Positions 1 through 7,514 of a stretch of DNA of 64,000 nucleotides are shown here, piece by piece. A model generated the notes under the pieces. The model made no database searches. It was not told where the DNA came from and saw only the letters and a list, made by a program, of their open reading frames with translations. The stretch spans positions 2,681,501 to 2,745,500 of the forward strand of contig NZ_CP016094.1 in assembly GCF_001746835.1 (NCBI RefSeq). The letters are read 5' to 3'. A program made the translations under genes and the position numbers. The stretch is from Lacunisphaera limnophila. Its GTDB lineage: Bacteria > Verrucomicrobiota > Verrucomicrobiia > Opitutales > Opitutaceae. Within the stretch, counting starts at the first letter, position 1, and each line of letters begins with the position of its first letter.

Positions 1-180
1 GAGACCCTTCGAGTCCTGCAGCAGGCCTGTCCGCGGTGCCCCCGCGGGCAGAGGAAAGGACACCACCACGGCCACGCGGTCGACCTCGGCCGCAGGCACG
101 GTGACTCGCCAGGCCGGTGAAGCCCAAGCGAGACCCGGCAACGCAACACACAGGGCAAGAAGGCGGGGGAGTGGGTGCAT
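1..180 (-). CDS. Secreted protein, N-terminal 60 residues only (runs off the left edge)
   Basis: An open frame starts with ATG at 180 and stays open to base 1. Its first 20 residues (MHPLPRLLALCVALPGLAWA) are a clear signal peptide with an AWA-S cleavage context, so the product is exported. The ATG lies 7 bases after the stop of the MFS gene at 188, which suggests co-transcription with the transporter and the Gfo/Idh gene. The visible mature part (SPAWRVTVPAAEVDR, then SFPLPAGAPRTGLLQD) recalls from memory the start of DUF6807/PmoA-like proteins that occur beside Gfo/Idh genes, but 40 residues are too few to decide. Confidence 0.6.
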   Translation of the reverse strand, partial: MHPLPRLLALCVALPGLAWASPAWRVTVPAAEVDRVAVVVSFPLPAGAPRTGLLQDSKGL

Positions 181-187
181 GGGCAGA

Positions 188-1462
188 TTACTCCGGCAGG
201 GGCTTGCCGCGGGTCTCGGGGGCGAACCAGATGAGCACGAGGCCGAAGACATAGATCAGGGAAATCACCGCGCCGGCCTGGGCGTAGCTGCCGTCGAAGG
301 TTTGCATGAGCGCGCCCATCTGCAGCGCGCCGACAGCGGCGAGGATGCGGCCGGCGTTGAAGGAGAGGCCCTGGGCGGTGGCGCGCACGCGGGTCGGGAA
401 GAGCTCCGGCAGGTAGAGCGGCATCCAGCCATAGAAAGCGGCGGTGACGGTGCCGACGACGAAGGTGAGCGTGAGGAAAGACGCGCCGTAGCTGTCGATC
501 CCGCGGAAGAGCCAGGCGCAGGAAATCAGCGAAACGAGGCAGAGGAGGAAGTAGGCGGGGCGCCGGCCGAACTTGCCGCCCATCCACGCGCCGAGCAGAC
601 AGCCGAAGACCGAGCCGAGGGCGGACAGGAATTGCGTGTAGGCCTTGGCCTTGGGCAGGTCGGGGCCGGCCATCTTGTCGGCCCAGAGGGGCAGCCATTG
701 CACGGAACCCCAGGTGCCGATCAGGGCGACCGAGGCGAGCAGGGTGGCGATCAGGAGCGGGCGGATCAGGGCCGGGCTGGAGAAGATTTCCTTCATCGGC
801 TGCGTCGGCTTTGCGGCGGCGGCGTGCTGCCATTTTTCCGACTCCGGAACGAAGAGCCGCACAAAGAAGGTGAGGGCGGCCGGCAGGGCGCCGATGACCA
901 CGACGTAGCGCCAGGTCTCCTGGGTGACGGCGTAGAACATGCCGACCGTGGCGATGAGGGCGAAGCCGATGTTGGCGGCGGCGCCGATGATGCCGGCGAG
1001 CATCGGGCGGTTCTTCTCGGGCCAGACCTCCATGACAAGGGCCACGCCGAGGGCCCATTCGCCGCCCATGCCGAGGGCGGCGACGAAGCGCAGCGCGGCG
1101 AGGTGCCAGGGCTCCGCGGCGAAATACACGAGGCCGGTGAAGATCGAGTAACAGAGGATCGCCATGCTCATCGCGCGGACGCGGCCGACCTTGTCCCCGA
1201 GCCAGCCGAAGAGGAGGCCGCCGCCGGCGGCGCCGAGGAGGAAGGCGGCGGTCACCCAGCCCATCCAGTGGCCGACGAACTTGTCATCCATGATGCCGTG
1301 GTTGGCCTGCATCTGCTGGAGAGCCGGCCGGGCGATCAGGGGGAAGATGCCCATTTCGAGGCCGTCAAACATCCAGCCGAGGAAGGCCGCGAGGAGGACC
1401 ATGCCGCGGCGTCCGGCGGTGGCGGGGGTGGAGGCGGGGGGAGGGGATGTGGGTTCGGTCAT
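188..1462 (-). CDS. MFS transporter, probable sugar-acid/sugar:H+ symporter
   Basis: A 424-residue inner-membrane protein with about 12 hydrophobic segments. After a Pro/Thr-rich cytoplasmic tail of about 18 residues, the first helix reads GWMFDGLEMGIFPLIA; the D-G-x-E pattern in TM1 is typical of sialate/aromatic-acid:H+ symporters. The MFS signature GWLGDKVGRVRAM lies between TM2 and TM3, with GGEWALG in TM4 and a matching GGKFGRRPA in the second half. It sits between a Gfo/Idh dehydrogenase gene upstream and a secreted protein gene downstream on the same strand, so it probably imports the substrate of that pathway. The substrate cannot be read from sequence. Confidence 0.88.
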   Translation of the reverse strand: MTEPTSPPPASTPATAGRRGMVLLAAFLGWMFDGLEMGIFPLIARPALQQMQANHGIMDDKFVGHWMGWVTAAFLLGAAGGGLLFGWLGDKVGRVRAMSMAILCYSIFTGLVYFAAEPWHLAALRFVAALGMGGEWALGVALVMEVWPEKNRPMLAGIIGAAANIGFALIATVGMFYAVTQETWRYVVVIGALPAALTFFVRLFVPESEKWQHAAAAKPTQPMKEIFSSPALIRPLLIATLLASVALIGTWGSVQWLPLWADKMAGPDLPKAKAYTQFLSALGSVFGCLLGAWMGGKFGRRPAYFLLCLVSLISCAWLFRGIDSYGASFLTLTFVVGTVTAAFYGWMPLYLPELFPTRVRATAQGLSFNAGRILAAVGALQMGALMQTFDGSYAQAGAVISLIYVFGLVLIWFAPETRGKPLPE

Positions 1463-1490
1463 GGGGTAGGGGGGGCGTGGGGAGGGAAAT

Positions 1491-1522
1491 TGTAGGGCGG
1501 GGTTCGGCGACCCCGCCCTACA
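1491..1522. repeat. Perfect 32-bp palindromic intergenic repeat (TGTAGGG family, short form)
   Basis: Two 13-base arms, TGTAGGGCGGGGT and ACCCCGCCCTACA, are perfect inverse complements around the loop TCGGCG. It lies between the Gfo/Idh stop and the MFS start. The same sequence, whole or truncated, recurs at 3435-3489, 11577-11596, 42991-43098 and 49291-49318, always between genes. No T-tract follows on either strand, so it is better read as a mobile or REP-like repeat than as a terminator. Confidence 0.85.
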
Positions 1523-1540
1523 GGGCTTTAGAATGCGTGA

Positions 1541-2584
1541 TCATACTTTCACCGGCTGGCCGGATTTGGCGGATTCGTAGATCGCATGGACGAGGGCGAC
1601 GGCGCGGCGGCCCTCGCGCGCGCCGATGGCGGGGGGGCGGTGCTCGCGGACGGCGGCGACCAGATCGGCGATCTGGCGGAGGTGGCCGGTGAGGGAAATG
1701 CCGCCGGGGGTGCCGGCGCCGGAGCCGAGCGCGGGGTCGCGTTTGGCCGCGCGGATGGCCTCATCGCCGGGCTCCGGTTGGACGAAATCCCACTGGGCGA
1801 TGTGGTCGTCCTCGAGGCAGATCGAACCGTGCTCGCCGCAGAGTTCGATGCGGCGCGACCAGCCGGGCCAGAGGGCGGTGCTGGCCTCGATGGTGCCGAG
1901 GGCGCCGTCGGAAAACTGCAACGTGGCGACGGTGGTGTCGTCGGCCTGGATGCCGGTGTGGACGCGACGCGTGAAACGGCCCGAGACTTCGGTGGGCAGG
2001 CCGGCGAACCACTGGAGCAGGTCCACGCCGTGGATGGCCTGGTTCATGAGGGCGCCGCCGCCGTCGAGCTCCCAGGTGCCCTTCCAGGCGGTCTGGTAGT
2101 AGGCGGGGGTGCGGTGCCACTTGACATACGCGCTGGCGAGGACGAGCCGGCCGAGGCGTCTGGCCTCGACCGCGGCCTTGACCGTCTGGGCGCCGGCGCC
2201 GAAGCGGCCCTGGAAAATGGCCGCGACCTTCACGCCGTGTTGCTCCGCGGCGGCGATGATCTGGTCGCAACGGGCGGGAGTGATCTCGAGGGGTTTCTCG
2301 ATGACGACATGGCGTCCGGCGCGGATGGCGGTGAGCGCGGGATCGAGGTGGGCGCCACTGGGGGTGGTGATGTTAAGGACGTGGATGTCGTCCCGGGCAA
2401 CCATTTCCTCGACGGTGGCGGTGATGACAGGGATGCCGTGTTGGGCGGCGAAGGCGGCGCCGCGCTCGGGGGAGCGGCTGACGACGCCGACCAGTTTAGC
2501 GCCGGGGGTCTGGGCGATGGCCTGGGCGTGGTAGCCGGCGATCATGCCGGTGCCGATGACGGCGAAGCCGAGGGGGGAAGGCAT
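1541..2584 (-). CDS. Gfo/Idh/MocA-family NAD(P)-dependent oxidoreductase
   Basis: A 347-residue cytoplasmic dehydrogenase. The N-terminal Rossmann fold is shown by VIGTGMIAGYHAQAI (GxGxxA-like, about residues 8-22). The family's catalytic-lysine motif HVVIEKPLEI lies near residue 90-100. The substrate domain carries DGGGALMNQAIHGVD (about residues 173-187), whose H-x-x-D pair is the usual active-site element. Members oxidise or reduce sugars, inositols or their derivatives. The gene begins a minus-strand set with the MFS transporter and the partial secreted protein, consistent with a catabolic operon. The exact substrate is unknown. Confidence 0.92.
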   Translation of the reverse strand: MPSPLGFAVIGTGMIAGYHAQAIAQTPGAKLVGVVSRSPERGAAFAAQHGIPVITATVEEMVARDDIHVLNITTPSGAHLDPALTAIRAGRHVVIEKPLEITPARCDQIIAAAEQHGVKVAAIFQGRFGAGAQTVKAAVEARRLGRLVLASAYVKWHRTPAYYQTAWKGTWELDGGGALMNQAIHGVDLLQWFAGLPTEVSGRFTRRVHTGIQADDTTVATLQFSDGALGTIEASTALWPGWSRRIELCGEHGSICLEDDHIAQWDFVQPEPGDEAIRAAKRDPALGSGAGTPGGISLTGHLRQIADLVAAVREHRPPAIGAREGRRAVALVHAIYESAKSGQPVKV

Positions 2585-2641
2585 CAGGAAAGGAAGAAGG
2601 AAGAATTAAGAAGGAGGAAGCAGGATTCTCCGCGGTGAATC

Positions 2642-3034
2642 TCAGGGCTTGGTCCGCCATTTGCCGTCTTTTTCGAGGGCATCCTTGACCCGGTGCTTGG
2701 TGAGTTTGCGGATGAGGGCCAGGGGGAGCGGTTGGTCGAAGGGGAAGCGCACGGTGGCGCCGGCGGTGTCGTGTTTGGCCAGTTCCTTCTTGAAGGCGCG
2801 GATGACCGGGGTGCCGGCGAAGAGGCTGACGTGATTTTTGAAGGCCCCGTAGATCATGAGAATGCGCTTATAGGAATGAGCGGGCATGCCCCACTTGAGG
2901 GATTCGACGGCGCCAGGCGCGGCGGTCCGGATGCATTTCCGCAATGCGCGGAGCTTCGGGCGGGCTTTCTTATCGGCGGCGGCGATGTATTCCGCGACGG
3001 TCTTCGGCTTGGCGAGGGCTTTGGGGGGAGCCAT
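2642..3034 (-). CDS. DUF1801 (YdhG-like) domain protein
   Basis: A 130-residue cytoplasmic protein of the DUF1801/YdhG fold. Typical elements are ALRKCIRTAAPGAVESLKWGMPAHSY, read in two parts, followed by NHVSLFAG and a C-terminal basic stretch. I chose ATG 3034 (MAPPKALAKP). The frame extends 13 codons further upstream, but that extension lacks family similarity. Family members are small proteins of unknown biochemical role, sometimes linked to iron or stress. It stands alone, 57 bases from the Gfo/Idh start and pointing the same way. Confidence 0.85.
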   Translation of the reverse strand: MAPPKALAKPKTVAEYIAAADKKARPKLRALRKCIRTAAPGAVESLKWGMPAHSYKRILMIYGAFKNHVSLFAGTPVIRAFKKELAKHDTAGATVRFPFDQPLPLALIRKLTKHRVKDALEKDGKWRTKP

Positions 3035-3147
3035 GGGGTCTGGTGGATATAGTCCCCGGGCGGTGAGCGTCAAACGCAGGGTTTGAGGCGGGCAGGGTCG
3101 GCGAAGTCAGCCTACCACCGACGCCCCCATCCCTTTGGAAAGGCTGG

Positions 3148-3220
3148 TGCGAATGCCGGGAGTCGAACCCGGATCAATAGCTTCGGAGGCTACTACACTA
3201 TCCATTGTGCTACATTCGCA
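3148..3220 (-). tRNA. tRNA-Arg(CCG)
   Basis: On the minus strand a 73-nt cloverleaf can be folded: acceptor TGCGAAT pairs with ATTCGCA, the D arm is AGCA/GTGT around AATGGATA, the anticodon stem GTAGC/GCTAT encloses the loop CTCCGAA, and the T arm is CCGGG TTCGACT CCCGG. The anticodon is CCG, which reads CGG arginine codons. No CCA is encoded. A T27-T43-type wobble (G-T) occurs at the base of the anticodon stem. Confidence 0.95.
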
Positions 3221-3375
3221 GGGAGCAGATGGGGAGCTTTCGCGGCTGGGGCCCAAGTTCAAGAAGGTTTTGTGAGCCGCCCGGCCGATTGGAACCACCA
3301 AGACCCCAAGGCACAGAGCAGTCGCTGCTTTCGGGTCGTCGTACCTCGGTGGCGAAATCGGGGGTTTCGGGGGTC

Positions 3376-3389
3376 GCCTGCAAGCAGGC
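3376..3389. repeat. REP-like hairpin GCCTGC-AA-GCAGGC followed by CCCACA
   Basis: A perfect 6-bp inverted repeat around AA is followed by TCCCACA. The hairpin at 8747-8762 has the same plan with other stem bases (CGCGAGC-AA-GCTCGCG, then GCCCACA). Both are in spacers. This points to a second family of short intergenic palindromes in the genome. Confidence 0.55.
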
Positions 3390-3393
3390 TCCC

Positions 3394-3427
3394 ACAAAGA
3401 AAAAGGCGGGATCAGGGATCCCGCCTT
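3394..3427 (-). terminator. Rho-independent terminator of the PPi-PFK gene
   Basis: Read on the minus strand, an 11-bp perfect stem AAGGCGGGATC/GATCCCGCCTT with a 3-base loop is followed at once by TTTCTTT. It lies about 75 bases past the PFK stop at 3503. The 55-bp repeat 3435-3489 sits between stop and terminator, as if inserted there. Confidence 0.8.
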
Positions 3428-3434
3428 CGAGGGG

Positions 3435-3489
3435 AGGCGGGGTTGCTACGCCATCTCCGCAAAGCCTCCGTCGGAGACCCCGCCCTACA
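3435..3489. repeat. 55-bp right half of the TGTAGGG-family element
   Basis: Starts AGGCGGGGTTGCTACG and ends GAGACCCCGCCCTACA. It aligns without gaps to 43044-43098 with 4 differences in 55 bases. The left half with its TGTAGGG end, present in the 108-bp copy at 42991, is missing here. Confidence 0.8.
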
Positions 3490-3502
3490 GGGGAGATGGC
3501 GC

Positions 3503-4732
3503 TTAGTGCGCCACGTGGACGACCTTGGTCATCGGCTGGCCGATTTCCTTGAGGAGGTCCTGGAACCAGGGCTGGGTGACGTCGAAGGCCTTGCCGCCCT
3601 TGATGCGGGGGAACTCGATGGCGCGGAGCTCGAGGCCGCGTTCCTCGTCGTGGCCGATGAGGCCCGAGACACCGGCGCGGGCGCACTCGATGGCCTTGAG
3701 GACGCAGGTGTCGATCAGCTTGAAATCCTCGGCGTTGGCCGGGGCGGAGCGGGCGAAATAGCCGCTCTTCTGCACGAGCACCTTCTCGGCGCCGAGCTTC
3801 TTGGCGAACTGCTCGGCGAACCACTTGCCGGGGTTGATGGTGTCGAGGCGGACATGGCCGAAGGCGTCGCGCGCGGGCTCCTGGCCGCTGGCGGTCAGCT
3901 CGGCGATGATCTCCTCGAGGCCGGCGCCCTCGCTGATGAAGATGTTGATATTGCCCTGGCTGTCCATGAGCGCCTTGAGGCGCTTGGCCTCGGCCTCGAT
4001 GTCGAGGGCCATCTCGGGCACGTAGATCGCATGGACGGAGTAGCGGGACTTGGTGACGCCGAGGCCGGGGACCCAGGCCTGCTTGGCCAGGCTCTTCTGG
4101 TATTCGGAGGCGGTGGCGGCGGTGAGCCAGCCGCAGTTGCGGCCCATGACCTCGTGGACGATGAGCATGCGGCCGCTGGCGCCGAGCTCGGTCACGACGT
4201 TGGAGAAGAATTTCGCGCCCTGCTCGGCGGCGGTGACGGCGCCGAGGCTCTGGCGGATCGGGATGATGTCGTTGTCGATCGTCTTGGGCAGGCCGATGAC
4301 CTTGAGGGCGTAGTTGTGCTTCTCGAGGTAGGCGGCGAGGTCGGCGGCCGTGGTGTTGGTGTCGTCGCCGCCGACGGTGTGGAGGATGTCGACGCCGTCC
4401 TTCTGGAGCTGCTCGGCGGCGACGGTGAGCGGGAGCTGGCCTTCCTTGACGAGGCCGCGCTTCACGGCGTCCTTGACGTTGGTGAGCTTGACGCGGCTGT
4501 TGCCGATGACGCTGCCGCCGTAGTTCTTGAGTCCGGCCGCCTGGGCGCGGACCTCGGGGGTCACGACGTAGCTCTGACCGAGGAGGAGGCCCTTGTAGCC
4601 GGAGCGGTAGCAGATGATGTCCCAGTCAGGGCATTGCTCCGTGTAATGGACGATGAGTTGCCCGACGGCGGCGCTGAGGCAGGGGGCGTGACCGCCGGCG
4701 GTGAGGATGGCGACTTTCTTCTTGGTGCTCAT
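3503..4732 (-). CDS. pfp: Pyrophosphate-dependent 6-phosphofructokinase
   Basis: A 409-residue glycolytic enzyme that phosphorylates fructose 6-phosphate, here most likely with PPi. Two diagnostic positions favour PPi over ATP: TVGGDDTNTTA has Asp after GGD, where ATP enzymes have Gly, and GLPKTIDND has Lys, where ATP enzymes have Gly. The substrate motif MGRNCGWLTA and an N-terminal AILTAGGHAP nucleotide/PPi loop are present. I chose ATG 4732 (MSTKKKVAIL) over an in-frame ATG ten codons upstream because the family starts at the first beta strand. A terminator follows at 3394-3427. PPi use would make the step reversible. Confidence 0.93.
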   Translation of the reverse strand: MSTKKKVAILTAGGHAPCLSAAVGQLIVHYTEQCPDWDIICYRSGYKGLLLGQSYVVTPEVRAQAAGLKNYGGSVIGNSRVKLTNVKDAVKRGLVKEGQLPLTVAAEQLQKDGVDILHTVGGDDTNTTAADLAAYLEKHNYALKVIGLPKTIDNDIIPIRQSLGAVTAAEQGAKFFSNVVTELGASGRMLIVHEVMGRNCGWLTAATASEYQKSLAKQAWVPGLGVTKSRYSVHAIYVPEMALDIEAEAKRLKALMDSQGNINIFISEGAGLEEIIAELTASGQEPARDAFGHVRLDTINPGKWFAEQFAKKLGAEKVLVQKSGYFARSAPANAEDFKLIDTCVLKAIECARAGVSGLIGHDEERGLELRAIEFPRIKGGKAFDVTQPWFQDLLKEIGQPMTKVVHVAH

Positions 4733-4891
4733 AGAGGGAAAAGTGAGCGGGAAACGTGCCACGGCCGGGCGGCCGGAGGCAACCGGGAATCTGTTTATGG
4801 CACGGAGTTGGCAAGAAATGCGATTGGCACGTTCGCAGATCGGGTGGGGTGGGCCTTAACGCCTCGACACGCGCGCCCTTGGAATCCCGTC

Positions 4892-4937
4892 GGGGTGTAA
4901 ATTCACCCCATGCGGAGGGCGCACACAAGGTGCGCCC
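4892..4937. repeat. Two tandem hairpins between folD and pfp
   Basis: GGGGTG-TAAATT-CACCCC (4892-4909) and GGGCGCAC-ACAAG-GTGCGCCC (4917-4937) are perfect short inverted repeats in the spacer after the folD stop. There is no T-tract on the minus strand, so a classical terminator is not supported. They may weakly terminate folD transcription or be another intergenic repeat. Confidence 0.45.
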
Positions 4938-4954
4938 CGATACGGCGAGGCGGT

Positions 4955-5827
4955 TCAGGCGCGGTTCTGCGCGTGGGCCTTGACCGTGTTGGCCATGAGC
5001 ATGGCGACGGTCATCGGGCCGACGCCGCCAGGGACAGGGGTGATCTTGGCGCAGAGCGGGGAGACGGTGGGAAAGTGGACGTCGCCGGTGAGGCGGTAGC
5101 CGGACTTCTTCGTGGCGTCGGGCACGCGGTTGACGCCGACGTCGATGACGACGGCGCCGGGCTTGACCATGTCGGCCGTGACGAACTCGGGTTTACCGAT
5201 CGCGGCGATGAGCACGTCGGCCTGGCGGGTGAGGGCGGCGAGGTTGGCGGTCTGCGAGTGGCAGACGGTGACGGTGGCGTTGGCCCAGCTCTTGCGCTGC
5301 ATGGCGAGGAGGGCGGCGGGTTTGCCGACGATGAGGCTGCGGCCGAGGACCACGACGTGTTTGCCGGAGAGGGAAACGCCGGAGCGCTGGAGGAGCTCCA
5401 TGATGCCGGCGGGTGTGCAGGCGACGAAGCCGGTATCGTCCTCCTGCGCGAGCTTGCCGAGGTTCATGGTGTGGAAGCCGTCGACGTCCTTGTGCGCGGC
5501 GATGCGGCGGAAGACCTCGACCTCGTTGATGCCCTTCGGCAGCGGGGACTGGACGAGGATGCCGTCGACGCCCGGGTCGGCATTGAGCTGGTCGATCAGG
5601 GCGAAGAGCTCGGCCTGGGTGGTGGTGACGGGCGGGAAGATGAGGCGGCTCTCGATGCCGATGGTGGCGGAAGTCTGCTCCTTCTTTTTCACGTAGGAGA
5701 CCGACGCGGGGTCCTCGCCGACGCGCACGAGGGCGAGGCAGGGGCGGCGGCCGGGCAGGGCGGCGACGCGGGTCTTCAGTTCGGCGACGATGTCAGCGGC
5801 GATCTTGTTGCCGTCGATGAGTTCCAT
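4955..5827 (-). CDS. folD: Bifunctional methylene-THF dehydrogenase/methenyl-THF cyclohydrolase
   Basis: A 290-residue enzyme of one-carbon metabolism that interconverts 5,10-methylene-THF and 10-formyl-THF with NADP. Family motifs are [15 protein letters not shown] (catalytic Lys near residue 48), [22 protein letters not shown], the NADP-binding [15 protein letters not shown], and the C-terminal [16 protein letters not shown]. Its length is normal for FolD. It starts at ATG 5827 without a Shine-Dalgarno sequence (CTTTTTCACCCC precedes the ATG). It is followed on the same strand, 220 bases on, by the PFK gene and is probably an independent unit. Confidence 0.96.
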   Translation of the reverse strand: MELIDGNKIAADIVAELKTRVAALPGRRPCLALVRVGEDPASVSYVKKKEQTSATIGIESRLIFPPVTTTQAELFALIDQLNADPGVDGILVQSPLPKGINEVEVFRRIAAHKDVDGFHTMNLGKLAQEDDTGFVACTPAGIMELLQRSGVSLSGKHVVVLGRSLIVGKPAALLAMQRKSWANATVTVCHSQTANLAALTRQADVLIAAIGKPEFVTADMVKPGAVVIDVGVNRVPDATKKSGYRLTGDVHFPTVSPLCAKITPVPGGVGPMTVAMLMANTVKAHAQNRA

Positions 5828-5880
5828 GGGGTGAAAAAGGAAAAGGCCGGCCCGCGGGGCCGGCCGGGTTGGCGGGAGGA

Positions 5881-6642
5881 TTATTTCAGCGAGAGGGACT
5901 CGGCGGAGATGACGAGGTCCTTGCCGTCGACGCTGTTGCGGATGGTGCCGGTGACGGAGACCGCGCGATCGAGGTAGGCCTCGATCTTGTCGGTGAGGAG
6001 GAGGCGCTTGGTGTCGACGTAGGCGAAGCGGCGGCCGGAGTTGTCGACGAGCTGGTACTCGTAGGCCGGGTTGGGATTCACGAAGGGGCGGCGGGCGAGC
6101 ACGAGGCGGCCGGCGAAGAGGCGGGGCAGGTCCACGCTGTTACCGGTGACCTGGGCGGGGCGGCCGACGGCGGTGGAGGGGGCGACGGGCACGGCGGCGA
6201 CGGGCACGGGCCGGACCTCGGGGGCGAGGTTGGCGGCGCCGGTGGCGACGAAACCCTGGAGTTTCTTGGTGAACTTGACCTGGACGTAGTCGCCGCCCGC
6301 GAGGCCGACGACTTCGGACTTGTCGCCTTCCTGGCCGACGGTGAGCACGGGGGCGTCTTTCTTGGGCGCGGTGAGGATGTTGCCGCCCTCGCGAACCTCA
6401 AGGCCCTTGGTGATATCGCGGTTGTGGGCGTAGCCCTCGAAGGAGCCGCTGAGCTCGACGCGGCGCCAGCCGGCGGGGGCGTCGCCGGTGTAGATGACGG
6501 TATTGCCGGCCTTGAGGCGCACGAGGACGTGCGACTTGGGGTCGGGCTGGAGGAAGACGGCGGCGTCGGACGGCAGGAGGTCGGCGGCGAGGAGGCGGAC
6601 CGTGGCGGCGAGCAGGAGGAAGGGCAGGAATTTAGTTTTCAT
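5881..6642 (-). CDS. Secreted SH3-like domain protein
   Basis: A 253-residue exported protein. Residues 1-20 ([20 protein letters not shown]) form a signal peptide. The next 120 residues hold two bacterial-SH3-like beta segments: [20 protein letters not shown] with [16 protein letters not shown], and [15 protein letters not shown] with [18 protein letters not shown] Val/Pro-rich linker leads to a C-terminal part ([20 protein letters not shown], then [18 protein letters not shown]) that resembles an OB-like nucleic-acid or ligand fold. It overlaps the end of the pseudouridine-synthase gene by 11 bases and is probably translated from the same mRNA. The role is unknown; SH3 suggests peptidoglycan or protein contact in the periplasm. 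Confidence 0.8.
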   Translation of the reverse strand: MKTKFLPFLLLAATVRLLAADLLPSDAAVFLQPDPKSHVLVRLKAGNTVIYTGDAPAGWRRVELSGSFEGYAHNRDITKGLEVREGGNILTAPKKDAPVLTVGQEGDKSEVVGLAGGDYVQVKFTKKLQGFVATGAANLAPEVRPVPVAAVPVAPSTAVGRPAQVTGNSVDLPRLFAGRLVLARRPFVNPNPAYEYQLVDNSGRRFAYVDTKRLLLTDKIEAYLDRAVSVTGTIRNSVDGKDLVISAESLSLK

Positions 6643-7408
6643 CGGTGTCAGGGGCCGGGCCGTCGCGGTGGGAAGGAGCGGGCACGGTGAACAGGGATTG
6701 GATTTCCTTGCTAGAAAGTTGTTTCACGCCGCGCAAAGGAATTCCTTTCAGGCGGAGGGAGCCGATCTGGTAGCGGCGGAGGCGGCGGACGTCGAACCCC
6801 AGGGCAGTGAAGAGCTGCCGGATCTCGCGCTTTTTGCCATGATGCATGTGCACGTCGAGCTCGGTGGAGGCGCGGTCGGCGCGGGGGTTGACGAGGTTGG
6901 CGCGCTCGACCTTGAGGTGTTCGCCCTCGATGTGGACGCCGCGGAGGAGCTGGCGGAGGCGGGCGTGGGGGAAGGGTTCCTCGAGGGAGACGTAGTAGCG
7001 CTTCACGACCAGGTTGGACGGGTGCATGAGCTTGTGCGCGAGGTCGCCGTCGGAGGTGAGGATGACGAGGCCCTCGCTGTCCTTGTCGAGGCGGCCGGCG
7101 CAGAAGAGGCGGAGGCGGGCCCACTCGCGGGGGAGGAGGTCGAAGATGGTGCGCTCCTCGTGCGGGTCGCTGTTGCTGCAGACGACGCCGCGGGGCTTGT
7201 GCATGACGAGGGCGAGCTTGGGCTGGCCCTGGGCGCGGAGGGCCTTGCCCCGGACGGTGACCTTGTCGGCCTCGGGGTCGACCTTCTGGCCCAGCTCGGC
7301 CTTCTGGCCGTTCACATAAACCTCGCCTGCGGTGATGAGGGTCTCGGCCGCCCGGCGCGAGCAGAGGCCGCTTTCGGCGATGAATTTTTGAATGCGAACG
7401 GGCTCCAT
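6632..7408 (-). CDS. RsuA/RluB-family rRNA pseudouridine synthase
   Basis: A 258-residue RNA-modifying enzyme. An N-terminal S4 RNA-binding domain (VRIQKFIAESGLCSRRAAET, about residues 3-60) precedes the catalytic domain, whose signature GRLDKDSEGLVILTSDGDL contains the nucleophilic Asp. KPRGVVCS and the C-terminal KKREIRQLF are also family-typical. I chose ATG 7408 (MEPVRIQKF) rather than upstream in-frame ATGs because the S4 domain begins there. The divergent CysJ-type gene starts at 7515. Whether it modifies 16S or 23S rRNA cannot be told, so no symbol is given. Confidence 0.92.
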   Translation of the reverse strand: MEPVRIQKFIAESGLCSRRAAETLITAGEVYVNGQKAELGQKVDPEADKVTVRGKALRAQGQPKLALVMHKPRGVVCSNSDPHEERTIFDLLPREWARLRLFCAGRLDKDSEGLVILTSDGDLAHKLMHPSNLVVKRYYVSLEEPFPHARLRQLLRGVHIEGEHLKVERANLVNPRADRASTELDVHMHHGKKREIRQLFTALGFDVRRLRRYQIGSLRLKGIPLRGVKQLSSKEIQSLFTVPAPSHRDGPAPDTDEN

Positions 7409-7514
7409 GTAGGCCGGCTGCATGGCATGCGCCGCAGGACGGCGCAACGAGATTCACCCGGGAGAAACCGGGCTTGCGTTGGCCGGTCGGAGTGAAAGTA
7501 AGTCTCCCGCGCCC

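Noticed and set aside
101-1495. Long open frame on the strand opposite the MFS gene (also seen opposite most genes here, for example 3083-4900, 16999-19347, 19487-22078, 38053-39924 and 58282-61050).
   Set aside because: These are Gly/Ala/Arg/Asp/His-rich translations produced by high GC in the third codon position of the real gene. They show no domains, while the opposite strand has clear family motifs.
4892-4937. folD terminator.
   Set aside because: Two good hairpins follow the folD stop, but no T-run follows either on the minus strand.
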